From Keguizhuia sedimenti (lineage in GTDB: Bacteria > Pseudomonadota > Gammaproteobacteria > Burkholderiales > Burkholderiaceae_D): a DNA stretch of 64,000 nucleotides. The stretch lies in contig JAUYVH010000017.1 in NCBI GenBank assembly GCA_030715135.1, positions 1 through 64,000 of the forward strand. The letters run 5' to 3'. Of the stretch, positions 12,513 to 22,667 are shown in pieces; within the stretch, counting starts at the first letter, position 1; each line of letters opens with the position of its first letter. The position numbers were made by a program, and so were the translations under genes. The notes beneath the pieces are model-generated. The model saw only the letters and a list, made by a program, of their open reading frames with translations, did not search any database and was not told where the DNA came from.

Positions 12513-14018
12513 TTAGTGGTCATGCGTGGCACCAGCCTTGCCCAGTTCCGCCTTGATTGCAAAACTGTTGCCGCCACCGTATCGTTCTCCCGCCGACAAT
12601 CCGCTTAAGACTTCAACCATTTTTCCGTCGTTGCGGCCCAGTTCGAGCGGCCTGGCCTCGAAATACTGGCCGTACCGCCCGAACACGACTGACCAGTCGC
12701 GGACCGTTTGAATGGCATCCACGGATACTGCGACCGGGACGGTGGCTTCCTCAGCCACGATTTCCACATCTACAAACAAGCCCGGGCGCCACTTTCCATC
12801 AGGATTGGGCAAGGTAACCCTTGCCTTGGCTGTGCGTGTTTCTTCGCCTACCAACGCGCCGAGATACGATACTTTGCCGATTCCATTGGCATTGGTGGCC
12901 GTGGCCTTGATAAAAGCTTGCTGGCCAACGTTGACTAGATTCAGATCTTTGGCATAGACCGAAATTTCCGCCCATACGGTGGACACGTCGGCTACCGTCA
13001 GAAGGTTGGTAGTCTCACTGACCGCTTCACCGACTGCAATGTCCTTTGCCACAATCAGGCCGCCAATCGGTGCGCGGATTTCAAGCCGTGTCAGGCCTGC
13101 GCCGGCACTTTCTCCTTGCTGTGCACCAAAGGCACGCAGTTTTTGCGAAGCCGTGGCATAGGCAATGTCCGCTTCATTCATTGCCTGTTGCGCGGCCAAA
13201 TAATCCTGTTCGGCCGAAATTTTTTCTTCCCAGAGCTTCTTTTCCCGCAGATAGGTTGTGCGTGCTAACGCCAGCCGCTTTTGAGCGGACAGGGCTTCGC
13301 TGCGCAAATCGGCAAGCGACTGGCTTTCCACGACCGCGATGACATCGCCTTTTTTGACAAACTGACCGATGTCTTTGGGGAGGGCCGCGACCACGCCGGC
13401 TAAGCGCGGCACAATGCGCACCATCCGCTCGCTGTTGAATTTGATTTCGCCGGGCAACTTCACACCCGTTTTGATCAATGCCGGACCGGCGGTCAAAATT
13501 TCAATGCCGGTACTATTTAGCGAGGCGTCGCTCATTTCCACACGCGCTTCAGTCTGGCTGTAATTCCATTTGAATGTTTTAGCATTACGGTTTGCAACGA
13601 TCACCACGTCAAAGCTGTGTGGCTCGTCCACCACCTGGTCCCCAATTAAATAATCGGCTTCCGGCTTGAAGTTAAAGACCTGAGGCTTTGCCCCAAGGCG
13701 AGACAGCGTCAAGCTGACATTGGCTGCCGTGGGTGCGAGCGGTTTGTCATTTTCATAGAGATAGAGGCGAAAATGCGGTGGCACGCCGGTCTCGAAAATG
13801 GTGACTTCCAAAGCAAAGTCACCTTCTTTAAAAAACTTTCCACCATGCGGGCCTTTGGCCGGTTCATCTGTGGCCGTTGCACCGCCCTTTTCCGTAGCGG
13901 CGGTTGCCTCGTGCGCAGTAGCACCTGGTTTTGCGGTATCGCGCATCAAAATCCATCCACCTGCCAGCAGGCCGATAACGAGTACGATGGCAATCGCAAT
14001 AGACTGTTTTTTATCCAA
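12513..14018 (-). CDS. czcB: CzcB-type periplasmic adaptor (TTG start)
   Basis: Membrane-fusion protein linking CzcA to CzcC, 501 residues. It has an N-terminal anchor helix (DKKQSIAIAIVLVIGLLAGG), then a Gly/His-containing N-terminal domain (KGPHGGKFFKEGDFALEV) that can bind metal, lipoyl and alpha-hairpin domains (around KKGDVIAVVESQ and AQKRLALARTTYLREKK) and a beta-barrel part. The start is probably the TTG at 14018: AAGGA lies eight bases before it and it follows the czcC stop by 10 bases. The upstream ATG would overlap czcC by 77 bases and add a non-helical tail. Ends THDH. Confidence 0.93.
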   Translation of the reverse strand: MDKKQSIAIAIVLVIGLLAGGWILMRDTAKPGATAHEATAATEKGGATATDEPAKGPHGGKFFKEGDFALEVTIFETGVPPHFRLYLYENDKPLAPTAANVSLTLSRLGAKPQVFNFKPEADYLIGDQVVDEPHSFDVVIVANRNAKTFKWNYSQTEARVEMSDASLNSTGIEILTAGPALIKTGVKLPGEIKFNSERMVRIVPRLAGVVAALPKDIGQFVKKGDVIAVVESQSLADLRSEALSAQKRLALARTTYLREKKLWEEKISAEQDYLAAQQAMNEADIAYATASQKLRAFGAQQGESAGAGLTRLEIRAPIGGLIVAKDIAVGEAVSETTNLLTVADVSTVWAEISVYAKDLNLVNVGQQAFIKATATNANGIGKVSYLGALVGEETRTAKARVTLPNPDGKWRPGLFVDVEIVAEEATVPVAVSVDAIQTVRDWSVVFGRYGQYFEARPLELGRNDGKMVEVLSGLSAGERYGGGNSFAIKAELGKAGATHDH

Positions 14019-14028
14019 GATAGAATCC

Positions 14029-15381
14029 TTATTGTTTTGATGAGCCAGTGGCTGGACTGGCACTGGAGGGCGGGTTGCCGATCGGCTCGCCGGCAAGATA
14101 TTCAAGCTCGGTTAGTAGGCGCTGGTAATTGGCCAACGAGCGCACATAAAGACGCTGGTTCTGGAACAGGGTGCGTTGGGCATCCAGCACGTCTAGAAAA
14201 CCGAACTTTCCGTATTCAAAACCTTTATTGGCAGCCTCATAAGCGCTTTTCGCCGAGGGCAGCACTTCATTGCGCAATGTTTTGATCTCCGTTTCCGCGG
14301 CCACTAACGCCTCATACGCTTGTGCCAATTCGCTGGCCATGCGTGTTTGGGTTGCCTGTTCCAGATCTTCGGCCTGGCTTAAGCGCTGCTGCGCCGTAAG
14401 CAGGTTACCCTGGTTGCGGTTGAACAAAGGCAGCGGGACCGAGATCCCGACCAGATAACCTTTGTCATCGTTCAGCGCATATTTCCGCACGCCCGCACTG
14501 ACTGAAATGTCGGGCAAGCGCTTGGACTTTTCCACTTCCATGGCGGCTTGACGCAGTGCGACTTCCTGCTGGGAGCGTACTAACGCAGGATGGGCGTTGA
14601 GGCGTTCCGTAAGCTTGGTCAGCTCCGGCAAGGTAACCGTGGATTCAAGGTCGCCAACGGCTTGTGTAAATTGCGGCGTTGGGTTACCCCAAAACGCTGT
14701 CAGGCGACGGCGCGCCGCGTTGTGTTCGCGTTTTGCCTGTTCAAGATCAATGCCGGCTGACGCCAAAGCCAGCTTGGCGCGCGTGGCTTCCGCCGGCGAG
14801 ACCTTTCCGGCTTGCACGCGTTTGGCGGTGGCCTCGGCCACCCGTTGGGCCAACTGCACACTTTGTTCGGCAAAGCGCAGTTGTGATTGCGTGGCCAGGA
14901 CATCGCTAAACCCTTGCGCAACGCCTAATGCCACATTGCGTCGCTTGATTTCGTAGTCTTGAGCGGCCACGTCGCGTGCCAGTGAGGATGCCGCCATGCG
15001 CGCCGAGCGTTTGCCGCCGAGTTCAATTAATTGGCTAATCCGGAGGGTGGTGTTGCGGTCAGAGCGCCGCATATCTTCGGCATCAGCACTGAAGACGGGA
15101 TTATTGAATAGGCCTGCTTGCGTGACAGTGCCTTCCATGGCGCCAATTTCCTTGGCGGCGCCGGCCAGGTCGCGATTAGATTCAAATGCCAAACGCAAGG
15201 CATGGGCCAGGGTTAGTTCTGTGGGTTGTTCACATCCGGTAGCGTTGCCAGAACAAGATGACGTGCTTGTTAAAAGCTGCGGTTCATTGGCATGGACAGG
15301 CGCGATATTGAGTAGACTGAACACCAAAACGCCGCAAACGCCAAGCGGTTTCAGTGAACGACTGAAATGGGGAAACTCCAT
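14029..15381 (-). CDS. czcC: CzcC-type outer-membrane channel
   Basis: TolC-family outer-membrane factor of the Czc efflux complex, about 450 residues from the ATG at 15381, which has AAGGAA before it and a signal peptide after it (to about PVHA). Two repeated OEP domains are seen, each a long coiled-coil hairpin (LTLAHALRLAFESNRDLAGA in the first; QRLSQAEDLEQATQTRMASEL in the second). The Cys pair near residues 42-49 (CSGNATGC) is unusual and may form a disulfide near the mature N-terminus. First structural gene of the czcCB-PII-A-MFS run. Confidence 0.93.
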   Translation of the reverse strand: MEFPHFSRSLKPLGVCGVLVFSLLNIAPVHANEPQLLTSTSSCSGNATGCEQPTELTLAHALRLAFESNRDLAGAAKEIGAMEGTVTQAGLFNNPVFSADAEDMRRSDRNTTLRISQLIELGGKRSARMAASSLARDVAAQDYEIKRRNVALGVAQGFSDVLATQSQLRFAEQSVQLAQRVAEATAKRVQAGKVSPAEATRAKLALASAGIDLEQAKREHNAARRRLTAFWGNPTPQFTQAVGDLESTVTLPELTKLTERLNAHPALVRSQQEVALRQAAMEVEKSKRLPDISVSAGVRKYALNDDKGYLVGISVPLPLFNRNQGNLLTAQQRLSQAEDLEQATQTRMASELAQAYEALVAAETEIKTLRNEVLPSAKSAYEAANKGFEYGKFGFLDVLDAQRTLFQNQRLYVRSLANYQRLLTELEYLAGEPIGNPPSSASPATGSSKQ

Positions 15382-15495
15382 GTTATTCCTTCGCAAGAGC
15401 GCGGCAGCACAAAAGCCAATGAACAAAGCAGGTTCATTGCGAGGTTGCTACCAGCAGACTCAGTGATGAATGCAATATGCCCGTACGGGCGGCGA

Positions 15496-15891
15496 TCAGC
15501 TTGCGAAGGTGTGACGGGGTGGCCGGAACAGGGAATCCGGAGCGACTTCTAGGAAAAGTGGAAAAGCAGCGGCATAGGGAGGCGTTTTTCCCTGTGGTGT
15601 TTGCAATAATGGCAATTCCGGGGCACCAAACAGATGGATATGATGTGCGGCGTGAAGGAGCTCATGTGCAACATCGCCAAACTTACCTTCATGATCATGT
15701 TGTTGATCATGTTCAGCAATGTCGAGCAACTCGGCCTGCGCCGCGATGTCCGCATTAGTGTCGAACGACGCTGTCTCGTGGGCCAGTTCATGACCAATCC
15801 ATGCTGGATTAACGCTCATGGCCAATGCCTGCCCCAGCATGCTGGAGAGCATTACCAAAACCACCCAAAATTTGAAGGCAGAGCGTTTCAT
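15496..15891 (-). CDS. czcI: CzcI-like exported His-rich protein
   Basis: A 131-residue protein with a signal peptide (MKRSAFKFWVVLVMLSSMLG to ALA) and a His-rich middle (HDQQHDHEGKFGDVAHELLH, AAHHIHLFG). It ends with a proline-rich tail (FRPPRHTFAS). Size, export signal, histidines and position before czcC match CzcI, a small periplasmic regulator or metal binder known from czc operons of Cupriavidus. The symbol is given by synteny and general likeness, not by recognised residues. The gap to czcC is 114 bases, large enough for a second promoter. Confidence 0.7.
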   Translation of the reverse strand: MKRSAFKFWVVLVMLSSMLGQALAMSVNPAWIGHELAHETASFDTNADIAAQAELLDIAEHDQQHDHEGKFGDVAHELLHAAHHIHLFGAPELPLLQTPQGKTPPYAAAFPLFLEVAPDSLFRPPRHTFAS

Positions 15892-16120
15892 CGATTCAAA
15901 GACGTATGTTTCTATTTAGTATGCAGTATTTTTAAGAGAATTAAAAGGCGAATTTGTTATTTCACTTCAGGCCTCCGAGCCAATATAGAGCAAAGGATTA
16001 CAGTCCGTTACATTGCTTACTTTCCGTCTCTAGCTCAATGGTGTCGAAATTCCTAGACTGCTTCATCGGTTGGCAACCAGGATTCAATCAAGGTAGCAAT
16101 ACTCACAAAAGGAGCAAGGA

Positions 16121-16473
16121 ATGAAACGTTATTTGTACTGTCGGCACTAGTAGCTTTAGCAGCGTCGGTTGGATCGGCCATGGCAGGCGAACGCAGTGTA
16201 GCGGTCTCGGCAGGCGTCCCTGGGCAAATGTACGTCAATGCACAATCCGGATATTCCCACCCGCAGCCAACCTATGTACAAGAACGCCACGACACCGGTC
16301 ACGGAAAGCCTATTCATTCAGTCACATACGAACCACGGCATGGCCACGGACAGTCACATCATCGCGCCGAACCGCATTACGACGAACGGCATGCAAAACA
16401 AGGCTATCGACATACCCGTCATGAAAGCCGTAGCCATGGTGGGCACCAGTCTGGAGAACATGGAATTCACTGA
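16121..16473 (+). pseudogene. His-rich exported protein with signal-peptide frameshift
   Basis: AAGGAG lies seven bases before an ATG at 16121, but that frame stops after nine codons (MKRYLYCRH). One base inserted near 16128 would give MKRLFVLSALVALAASVGSA, a perfect signal peptide, running into the open frame AGERSVAVSAGVPGQMYVNA and a His-rich tail (HRAEPHYDERHAKQGYRH, HGGHQSGEHGIH) to 16473. Without the missing base only an unexported 97-residue protein from the ATG at 16180 could be made. The likely original role is periplasmic metal binding. It is transcribed away from the czc operon. Confidence 0.6.
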
Positions 16474-16526
16474 TTAACGTCGCACTGAAGAATGGCATCG
16501 TGCGGTAGCACGCGCATGCATCCGGC

Positions 16527-16569
16527 AAACATGCTGACCATTTCACGGTCGGCGATGGTCAGCATGTTT
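16527..16569. repeat. Perfect 15-bp hairpin after the His-rich gene
   Basis: AAACATGCTGACCAT (16527-16541) and its exact reverse complement (16555-16569) flank a 13-base loop. It is 54 bases after the His-rich gene and may act as its transcription end, though no clear T-run follows. The rest of 16474-16843 shows no gene on either strand. Confidence 0.5.
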
Positions 16570-16843
16570 ATGCAATAAAAAGAGGTTCTGCACTCAGTAA
16601 TTAGAAAGCGCTCCTGATCAATGTGAGAGGCTTTGTAAAGCTGGGCAAGCGTTATTTGATTGCCGCCTCGAACAGATTCTGACTAGGTAGTAACACGCCA
16701 TAACAGGCAAAAATGAATAGTTTCTATCCGTTCCGTTGCGGTGACCAGCTTATATGCCATCTCGCAGGGGTGAACTGTTCCCGTGCAAGCTCCAGTCACG
16801 TGCGGCAATCATCATGCCGCAACCGAAAATACCACCTGTGCAA

Positions 16844-17257
16844 TTAATCTTTTGAAAACGGCTTGCCGGAAAAGTCGACTGTCACCAGCGTGCCATCCAA
16901 TTCGCCCATTCCCGGCGCGTTGGTTGGCATGCCCGGAGCCGCGACGCCTTTTACCTTGGGCTGTGCGAGCAATTTCTTGATTGCTCGGTCGGGCACATGC
17001 CCTTCAATGACCTGGCCAGACTTTTCCACGACAGCAGTATGGCAGGAGGCCAGCTTTTCCGGCACGCCCAGACGTTTCTTGACTGCGCTCATGTCCTCTG
17101 AATCGATGGCCTTGACCTTGTAGCCAGAATCCTTCAAATGATCAATCCACCCTTCGCAACAGCCGCAACTGGCATCCTTATACACGGTGATCGCTTCACC
17201 CGCGGCAAAAACGGTTGACGAAGCCGCCATCATGGCCGCCAATAACAGTTTTTTCAT
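16844..17257 (-). CDS. DUF411 metal-binding exported protein
   Basis: A 137-residue protein with signal peptide (MKKLLLAAMMAASSTVFAAG) and the DUF411 core. The thioredoxin-like opening ITVYKDASCGCCEGWIDHLK carries the CxCC cluster, and ASCHTAVVEKSGQVIEGHVP has the conserved Cys-His. The family is found in copper and silver resistance loci, where it is thought to bind Cu(I) in the periplasm. The ATG at 17257 is chosen because AGAAGGG lies at a good distance; an ATG two codons earlier is too close to it. Ends with a GELDGTLVTVDFSGKPF segment typical of the family. Confidence 0.88.
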   Translation of the reverse strand: MKKLLLAAMMAASSTVFAAGEAITVYKDASCGCCEGWIDHLKDSGYKVKAIDSEDMSAVKKRLGVPEKLASCHTAVVEKSGQVIEGHVPDRAIKKLLAQPKVKGVAAPGMPTNAPGMGELDGTLVTVDFSGKPFSKD

Positions 17258-17263
17258 GTGCAT

Positions 17264-17594
17264 ACACCCTTCTGTGGGACGATGAGGCTGCTCACCGTCA
17301 TGGTTAATATTTCACGCCAATTCTTCACGTTGCCTCCAAGGCGCACGTTGGTCAGCAGGCATGTTGACCGCGTAAGACTTGATCATTGCCTTAGCATTCA
17401 TCGTTATGCTACGGCCATGGTTTCAGTGATGCCATGGACAGCTTTCTCAAGATCATCCATGATACCTGTATGCCGCTGTTGCCAAATCGTGCGCCCAGGC
17501 AGCCCTCAATCGGAATTTATTGACCTTGATAGGCGCGGTGCACAGGGCCGCGCTCCACGACTCTGTGGCAATATCGCGTACAGCACGAGACCGG
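17264..17594. other. Intergenic, no supported gene
   Basis: These 331 bases contain only short frames on both strands. A minus-strand fragment reading IMDDLEKAVHGITETMAVA looks peptide-like but has no start or extension. Possibly a decayed small gene; nothing is called. Confidence 0.35.
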
Positions 17595-17783
17595 TCAACT
17601 AGATTTTTTCATCATTTCCGCACAAGCTTTCATCATTTGCTCGGTCTGGTTGCGCTGCTTCATTTGCTGTTCCTTTTTCGCCTGGCGTCCCTTTTCAATC
17701 AATTGCATGTCAGGACCTGCACTGGCAGGCAAGGCAGCCGCCATGGACGCAAAACCGGCAACGATCAACACTAATTTTTTCAT
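17595..17783 (-). CDS. Small exported Met/Lys-rich protein
   Basis: A 62-residue protein with AAGGAG at good distance from the ATG, a signal peptide (MKKLVLIVAGFASMAAALPA) and a charged mature part (GPDMQLIEKGRQAKKEQQMK, MMKACAEMMKKSS) with four Met and one Cys near the end. No family is recognised. It sits just downstream of cusA on the same strand and may be the last gene of the cus operon, so a periplasmic Cu(I)-binding role is possible by inference. Confidence 0.6.
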   Translation of the reverse strand: MKKLVLIVAGFASMAAALPASAGPDMQLIEKGRQAKKEQQMKQRNQTEQMMKACAEMMKKSS

Positions 17784-17907
17784 GATCCACTCCTTTATCT
17801 GAATACTTCAACAGGTTTCAACACGGACGCTAACGAAGCGCCCTCTCTCTATGGCCACTGTCAACATATGTCATCTAGTGGCGAAATGGCCTTAGCCCTT
17901 CGGGCCA

Positions 17908-20900
17908 TCATGCGGTTTCATGATGGATAACCGATCGGGAAGTCGCTTGGCGCTGCGCTCTAACGAGCGTTCGCCGACGCAACAGTAAATAAACGGCGGG
18001 CACGACAAACATCGAGAGTAAGGGAGCCGTCACCATGCCACCAACCATGGGGGCGGCTATGCGCTGCATGACTTCGGATCCCGTCCCTTCCCCGATCATG
18101 ATTGGGATTAAGCCGGCAATGATGACAGCCACTGTCATGGCTTTCGGACGGACGCGCAGCACCGCCCCTTCCCGGATGGCATCGAGCAAATCGGACTCAG
18201 CCCCTTTACCTGCTTTTTGTCGGTCTTCCCAGGCATGCTTCAAATAGAGCAGCATGATGACGCCGAATTCTGCCGCCACCCCCGCCAACGCAATGAATCC
18301 CACGCCACTGGCGACCGACAGATTGTGATTCAATGCCCAGAGCAACCACACGCCGCCGGCCAAGGCAAAGGGTAACGTCCCCATAATCAGCGCCGCTTCA
18401 TCAAAGCGCTTGAAGGTCATGTACAGCAAGACAAAGATGATCAAGAGCGTAGCTGGCACAACGATTTTCAGTTTTTCCGTGGCACGCTCCAGGTATTCGA
18501 ACTGCCCCGACCAGGAGAGCGAATAACCGGCCGGCAGCTGGATTTTCTTGCTGACCGCCCCCTGCATTTCCTTAACGGCAGAGCTTAAATCTCGCCCGCG
18601 GATATCCACATAGACCCAGCCGGACAGGCGTGCATTCTCGCTGCGCAGCATGGGCGGTCCGTCGCTAATGCGGATCGTGGCCATGTCTCCGAGCCGAATC
18701 TGGGCCCCGCGCGAGGTCAAGACCGGCAACTGGCGCAGCTTTTCCATCGAGTCGCGCACTTCGCGCGGATAGCGCACATTGATCGGATAGCGCTGCAAGC
18801 CTTCAATGGTTTCACCGATGTTGTCGCCGCCAATCGCGGCCGAGACGATGCTTTGCACGTCCGCGATATTCAAGCCATAGCGCGCTGCCCTGTCCCGGTC
18901 GATATCAACATCCACATAGCGCCCGCCCGCCAAGCGTTCGGCCAGGGCAGACGTCACACCGGGCACGTTTTTCACGACCTGTTCGATCTCGCGGCTTAAC
19001 CGATCGATTTCGTGCAGGCTGGTTCCCGCCACTTTGATGCCAACCGGACTTTTGATGCCGGTCGCCAGCATGTCGATGCGATTGCGAATCGGCGGTACCC
19101 AGATATTGGACAGCCCCGGCACCTTGACTACGCGATCGAGTTCTTCGACCAGCTTGTCTGGAGTCATGCCGGCGCGCCACTGGCTGCGTGGCTTGAACTG
19201 GATGGTTGTTTCAAACATTTCCAGAGGGGCCGGGTCGGTTGCGGTCTCGGCGCGCCCAGCCTTGCCGAACACGGTTTGCACTTCGGGCACCGTTTTGATC
19301 AAGCGATCGGTTTGCTGCAAGAGTTCGGACACCTTGCCTGCCGAGATGCCCGGCAAGGCGGTCGGCATATAGAGCAAGTCGCCTTCATCCAGTGGCGGCA
19401 TGAATTCGCCACCCAGGCGAGTCATTGGCCAGAGCGAAATTACTGCAATGGCGACTGCCACCACGATCGTTGCCTTGGGAAAACGCAGCACGCCTTCCAA
19501 TAGCGGCCGATACAGGGTAATCAGGAACCGGTTGATCGGATTTTTATGTTCCTCCGGGATGCGGCCACGGATCAGGTACCCCATCAAGACTGGAATCAAG
19601 GTGACGGCCAGACCGGCGGCCGCAGCCATCGCATAGGTCTTGGTAAAGGCCAGCGGCGAAAACAGACGTCCTTCCTGCGCTTCCAATGTGAACACAGGAA
19701 TAAAGGACAGCACAATGATCAACAATGAGAAAAACAAGGCTGGTCCGACTTCGGCTGCGGCCTCGCCAATCACGCGCCAGTGTTCATCACCTTCAAGCTT
19801 TTGCTCAGGATGCGCGTGATGCCACGCTTCGATATGCTTGTGCGCGTTTTCGATCATGACGACTGCCGCATCCACCATCGCGCCAATGGCAATCGCAATC
19901 CCGCCTAATGACATGATATTGGCGTTCACCCCCTGATAAAACATCACGATATAGGCAGCTAGGATGCCTAGCGGCAGCGAAATGATCGCCACCAAGGCAG
20001 AGCGCAGGTGAAACAGGAACACCGCGCAGACGATCGCCACGACGATAAACTCTTCCAGCAGCTTTTCCTGGAGGTTTTTGACCGCGCTTTTGATGAGGCC
20101 CGAGCGATCATAGGTGGGGATGATCTCGACCCCTGGCGGCAGGCTCGGCTTTAGTTGCTCTAACTTTGCCTTCACCGCGTCAATCGTTTCCAGCGCATTT
20201 TTACCGGAGCGCATGACGATGATGCCGCCCGCCACTTCCCCTTCCCCATTGAGTTCAGCAATGCCGCGCCGCATTTCCGGCCCGACTTGGATACGGGCTA
20301 CGTCACCGAGTCGAACCGACACGCCGGCGTCCGTCGTCGTCAGCGGAATCTTGCGAAAGTCGTCCAGGTTCTGCAAGTAACCCGAGGCGCGTACCATGTA
20401 CTCGGCTTCGCCCATTTCCAGCACCGACCCTCCCATTTCCTGGTTGGCTTTTTGCACCGCGTCGATCACCATCCCGTGCGGGATGTTGTAGGCACGCAGC
20501 TTGTCGGGGTCAAGCACGATCTGGTACTGGCGCACCATGCCGCCCACGCTGGCCACTTCCGACACATTGGGCACGGTTTTCAGCTCGTACTTCAGGAACC
20601 AGTCCTGCAGCGAGCGTAATTGCGATAAATCCATCCTGCCGCTGCGGTCCACCAGCGCGTACTCATACACCCAGCCTACCCCCGTGGCATCCGGCCCGAG
20701 CGACGCCTTGGCTTGCGGCGGCAGGCGGGACTGCACCTGATTCAGGTATTCCAGCACCCGCGAGCGTGCCCAGTACGGATCGGTGCCATCCTCGAACAGG
20801 ATGTACACAAACGAGTCGCCAAAAAAGGAATAGCCCCGTACCGTTTTCGCGCCGGGAACCGACAGCATGGTGGTGGTCAAGGGGTACGTCACCTGGTTTT

Positions 20901-21084
20901 CCACGATCTGCGGCGCTTGGCCGGCATAGGTGGTGCGGATGATGACTTGCACGTCCGATAAGTCTGGCAAGGCATCCACGGGCGTACGCAGCAACGACCA
21001 CGTGCCCCACGCGGTAAGCATCAAGGTAGCCAGCAGAACCAGAAAACGGTTGGCAATCGACCAGCGAATCAGTTTGGCAATCAT
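17908..21084 (-). CDS. cusA: CusA/SilA-type Cu(I)/Ag(I) RND pump
   Basis: A 1058-residue heavy-metal RND permease. The helix-4 proton-relay motif reads [18 protein letters not shown], the CusA/SilA form for monovalent metals, unlike the [11 protein letters not shown] form in this window's CzcA. The start [14 protein letters not shown] is standard. The ATG overlaps the cusB stop (ATGA at 21081-21084). It would take Cu(I) or Ag(I) from CusF/CusB in the periplasm and push it through CusC. The reading frame is unbroken. The C-terminal tail is Arg-rich and cytoplasmic. Confidence 0.95.
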   Translation of the reverse strand: MIAKLIRWSIANRFLVLLATLMLTAWGTWSLLRTPVDALPDLSDVQVIIRTTYAGQAPQIVENQVTYPLTTTMLSVPGAKTVRGYSFFGDSFVYILFEDGTDPYWARSRVLEYLNQVQSRLPPQAKASLGPDATGVGWVYEYALVDRSGRMDLSQLRSLQDWFLKYELKTVPNVSEVASVGGMVRQYQIVLDPDKLRAYNIPHGMVIDAVQKANQEMGGSVLEMGEAEYMVRASGYLQNLDDFRKIPLTTTDAGVSVRLGDVARIQVGPEMRRGIAELNGEGEVAGGIIVMRSGKNALETIDAVKAKLEQLKPSLPPGVEIIPTYDRSGLIKSAVKNLQEKLLEEFIVVAIVCAVFLFHLRSALVAIISLPLGILAAYIVMFYQGVNANIMSLGGIAIAIGAMVDAAVVMIENAHKHIEAWHHAHPEQKLEGDEHWRVIGEAAAEVGPALFFSLLIIVLSFIPVFTLEAQEGRLFSPLAFTKTYAMAAAAGLAVTLIPVLMGYLIRGRIPEEHKNPINRFLITLYRPLLEGVLRFPKATIVVAVAIAVISLWPMTRLGGEFMPPLDEGDLLYMPTALPGISAGKVSELLQQTDRLIKTVPEVQTVFGKAGRAETATDPAPLEMFETTIQFKPRSQWRAGMTPDKLVEELDRVVKVPGLSNIWVPPIRNRIDMLATGIKSPVGIKVAGTSLHEIDRLSREIEQVVKNVPGVTSALAERLAGGRYVDVDIDRDRAARYGLNIADVQSIVSAAIGGDNIGETIEGLQRYPINVRYPREVRDSMEKLRQLPVLTSRGAQIRLGDMATIRISDGPPMLRSENARLSGWVYVDIRGRDLSSAVKEMQGAVSKKIQLPAGYSLSWSGQFEYLERATEKLKIVVPATLLIIFVLLYMTFKRFDEAALIMGTLPFALAGGVWLLWALNHNLSVASGVGFIALAGVAAEFGVIMLLYLKHAWEDRQKAGKGAESDLLDAIREGAVLRVRPKAMTVAVIIAGLIPIMIGEGTGSEVMQRIAAPMVGGMVTAPLLSMFVVPAVYLLLRRRTLVRAQRQATSRSVIHHETA

Positions 21085-22667
21085 TTGGCATGCCCTTCGT
21101 GGGTAACCGGTGCGTCATGCTGGGTGGTGGTTTCCTGCCCGCTTAGTTTGATCTCGACAATCTGGTACATGCCGTCGTCCATCGCGCGTACCGAGAATGT
21201 CACCTCATCTCCCACCTTGAGGCCTTTTGGAATGCCGCCTGGAGGTGGCTTGAATCCCATCGTCATGGCGCTCCATTTCAGGGATGGAATCGGACCGTGC
21301 GAGATGCTGATTTCATCCACGGTAATGCTTTCGATCTTGCCGGCACCCTGATGCGCCTGAGGGGCAGTATCTTTTTTTCCTTCCTCCACCGGTTTGGCAC
21401 CCATGCGGGCCAATACGCCTTTTAGGCTGGCTTCGGAGTCGATCAGGAATTGCCCCGATACCACGACCTTTTGTCCGGCCTGCAATCCCTTGCGAATTTC
21501 AGTCTGGCCATTTGCTTCCGTCCCGAGCTCGACCTCAACTGGTATAAAGCCGGCCTTCTCATCGTTGACAATCACGACGCTGCGCTTGCCAGTCTGAATT
21601 ACGGCTTCCGACGGTACGGCGAGGACTTCTTCCTGCTTGTTCGGTGTCAAATTGACCGTGACGAACATGCCCGGTACAAGCTGCTGCTTGGGATTGTTCA
21701 GTTCGATCCTTGCCTTGATGGTGCGCGTGGCGGCATTGATTTCCGGTAGGATCGCGCTGATTTTTCCCTCGAAGGTCGACTCCGGCAAGGAAGGCGAACG
21801 TGCTTTCACGGTATTGCCAACGCGAACTTGTGCAGCCACATTCTCTGGAATCTCGGCATGGACCCAGATGGTATCCAGGCCATTGATGCGAAACAGTGGT
21901 GTACCTACCATGACCGTCATGCCTTCGCGCACGGACAGCTCCGCGACCACGCCGCTAATCGGTGAAACAATGGGCAGCCGCACATGCACGCGGCCGCTGG
22001 CTTCCACCTTGCGAATCTGGTCGTCCGTCATCCCCGCCAAGCGTAAGCGCTGGCGAGCCGCATCGAGCAGTCCTTCCGCGCCCGCTCCCTGCATGCGCTT
22101 GATCGACAAATACTCTTCCTGCGCGCCGACCCATTCCGGTGCATACAATTCAGCCAGCACTTGGCCTTTTTTCACGAGATCGAGCGGTGCGCGCACATAT
22201 AGCTTTTCCACAAAACCGTTGCTGCGCGCGGGCACCAATGCGACTTTGCGTTCGTTGTAAGCCACGCTGCCCACGGCCTCCACAGCCAGCGCCAAGCGGG
22301 TTTTCATGACCTCAGCAGTGCGCAGACCAAGGTTTTGCTGCACCGTCGGATTGATTGACACACCATCCTCGCCACCGGCTTCGTCGGCATACACGGGCAC
22401 TAACTCCATATCCATAAAGGGAGACTTGCCCGGCTTGTCGAATTTTTGCCCAGGCGCCATCGGATCCTGCCAGTACAGTACTTTGCGGCCCGTTTTGGGG
22501 TCCACTAAAGAACCTTCGGCGCTTGGTTGCTCGGCTACTCCTGCGGAATTTACCGCTGGCTTTGCCATATCCATGCCGCGATCCATGCCCAGACGGTACA
22601 TGCCGTACCCTGTGCCACCTATTACAGCCGCGGCCACGAGTGTCATAACTAAAACTTGCTTCTTCAT
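21081..22667 (-). CDS. cusB: CusB-type adaptor fused to a CusF domain
   Basis: Periplasmic adaptor of the Cus pump, 528 residues from the ATG at 22667 (GGGAG upstream, anchor [20 protein letters not shown]). The heavy-metal-binding segment [18 protein letters not shown] with the following Met-containing [11 protein letters not shown] is the CusB N-terminal site. Lipoyl, hairpin and barrel domains follow. The last 75 residues are a CusF domain: [18 protein letters not shown] and [10 protein letters not shown] keep the His, Trp and both Met ligands of true CusF. Such fusions are known in SilB-like proteins and bring the chaperone to the pump. The 25-codon longer frame overlaps cusC and is rejected. 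Confidence 0.94.
   Translation of the reverse strand: MKKQVLVMTLVAAAVIGGTGYGMYRLGMDRGMDMAKPAVNSAGVAEQPSAEGSLVDPKTGRKVLYWQDPMAPGQKFDKPGKSPFMDMELVPVYADEAGGEDGVSINPTVQQNLGLRTAEVMKTRLALAVEAVGSVAYNERKVALVPARSNGFVEKLYVRAPLDLVKKGQVLAELYAPEWVGAQEEYLSIKRMQGAGAEGLLDAARQRLRLAGMTDDQIRKVEASGRVHVRLPIVSPISGVVAELSVREGMTVMVGTPLFRINGLDTIWVHAEIPENVAAQVRVGNTVKARSPSLPESTFEGKISAILPEINAATRTIKARIELNNPKQQLVPGMFVTVNLTPNKQEEVLAVPSEAVIQTGKRSVVIVNDEKAGFIPVEVELGTEANGQTEIRKGLQAGQKVVVSGQFLIDSEASLKGVLARMGAKPVEEGKKDTAPQAHQGAGKIESITVDEISISHGPIPSLKWSAMTMGFKPPPGGIPKGLKVGDEVTFSVRAMDDGMYQIVEIKLSGQETTTQHDAPVTHEGHAK

Noticed and set aside
14019-14105. The ATG start for czcB at 14105
   Set aside because: It overlaps czcC by 77 bases and adds a tail before the anchor helix. 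The TTG at 14018 has an AAGGA at the right distance.
13773-14285. Long plus-strand frames opposite czcB, czcC, cusA and copA
   Set aside because: They are antisense shadows of GC-biased genes, with no ribosome sites or domains.
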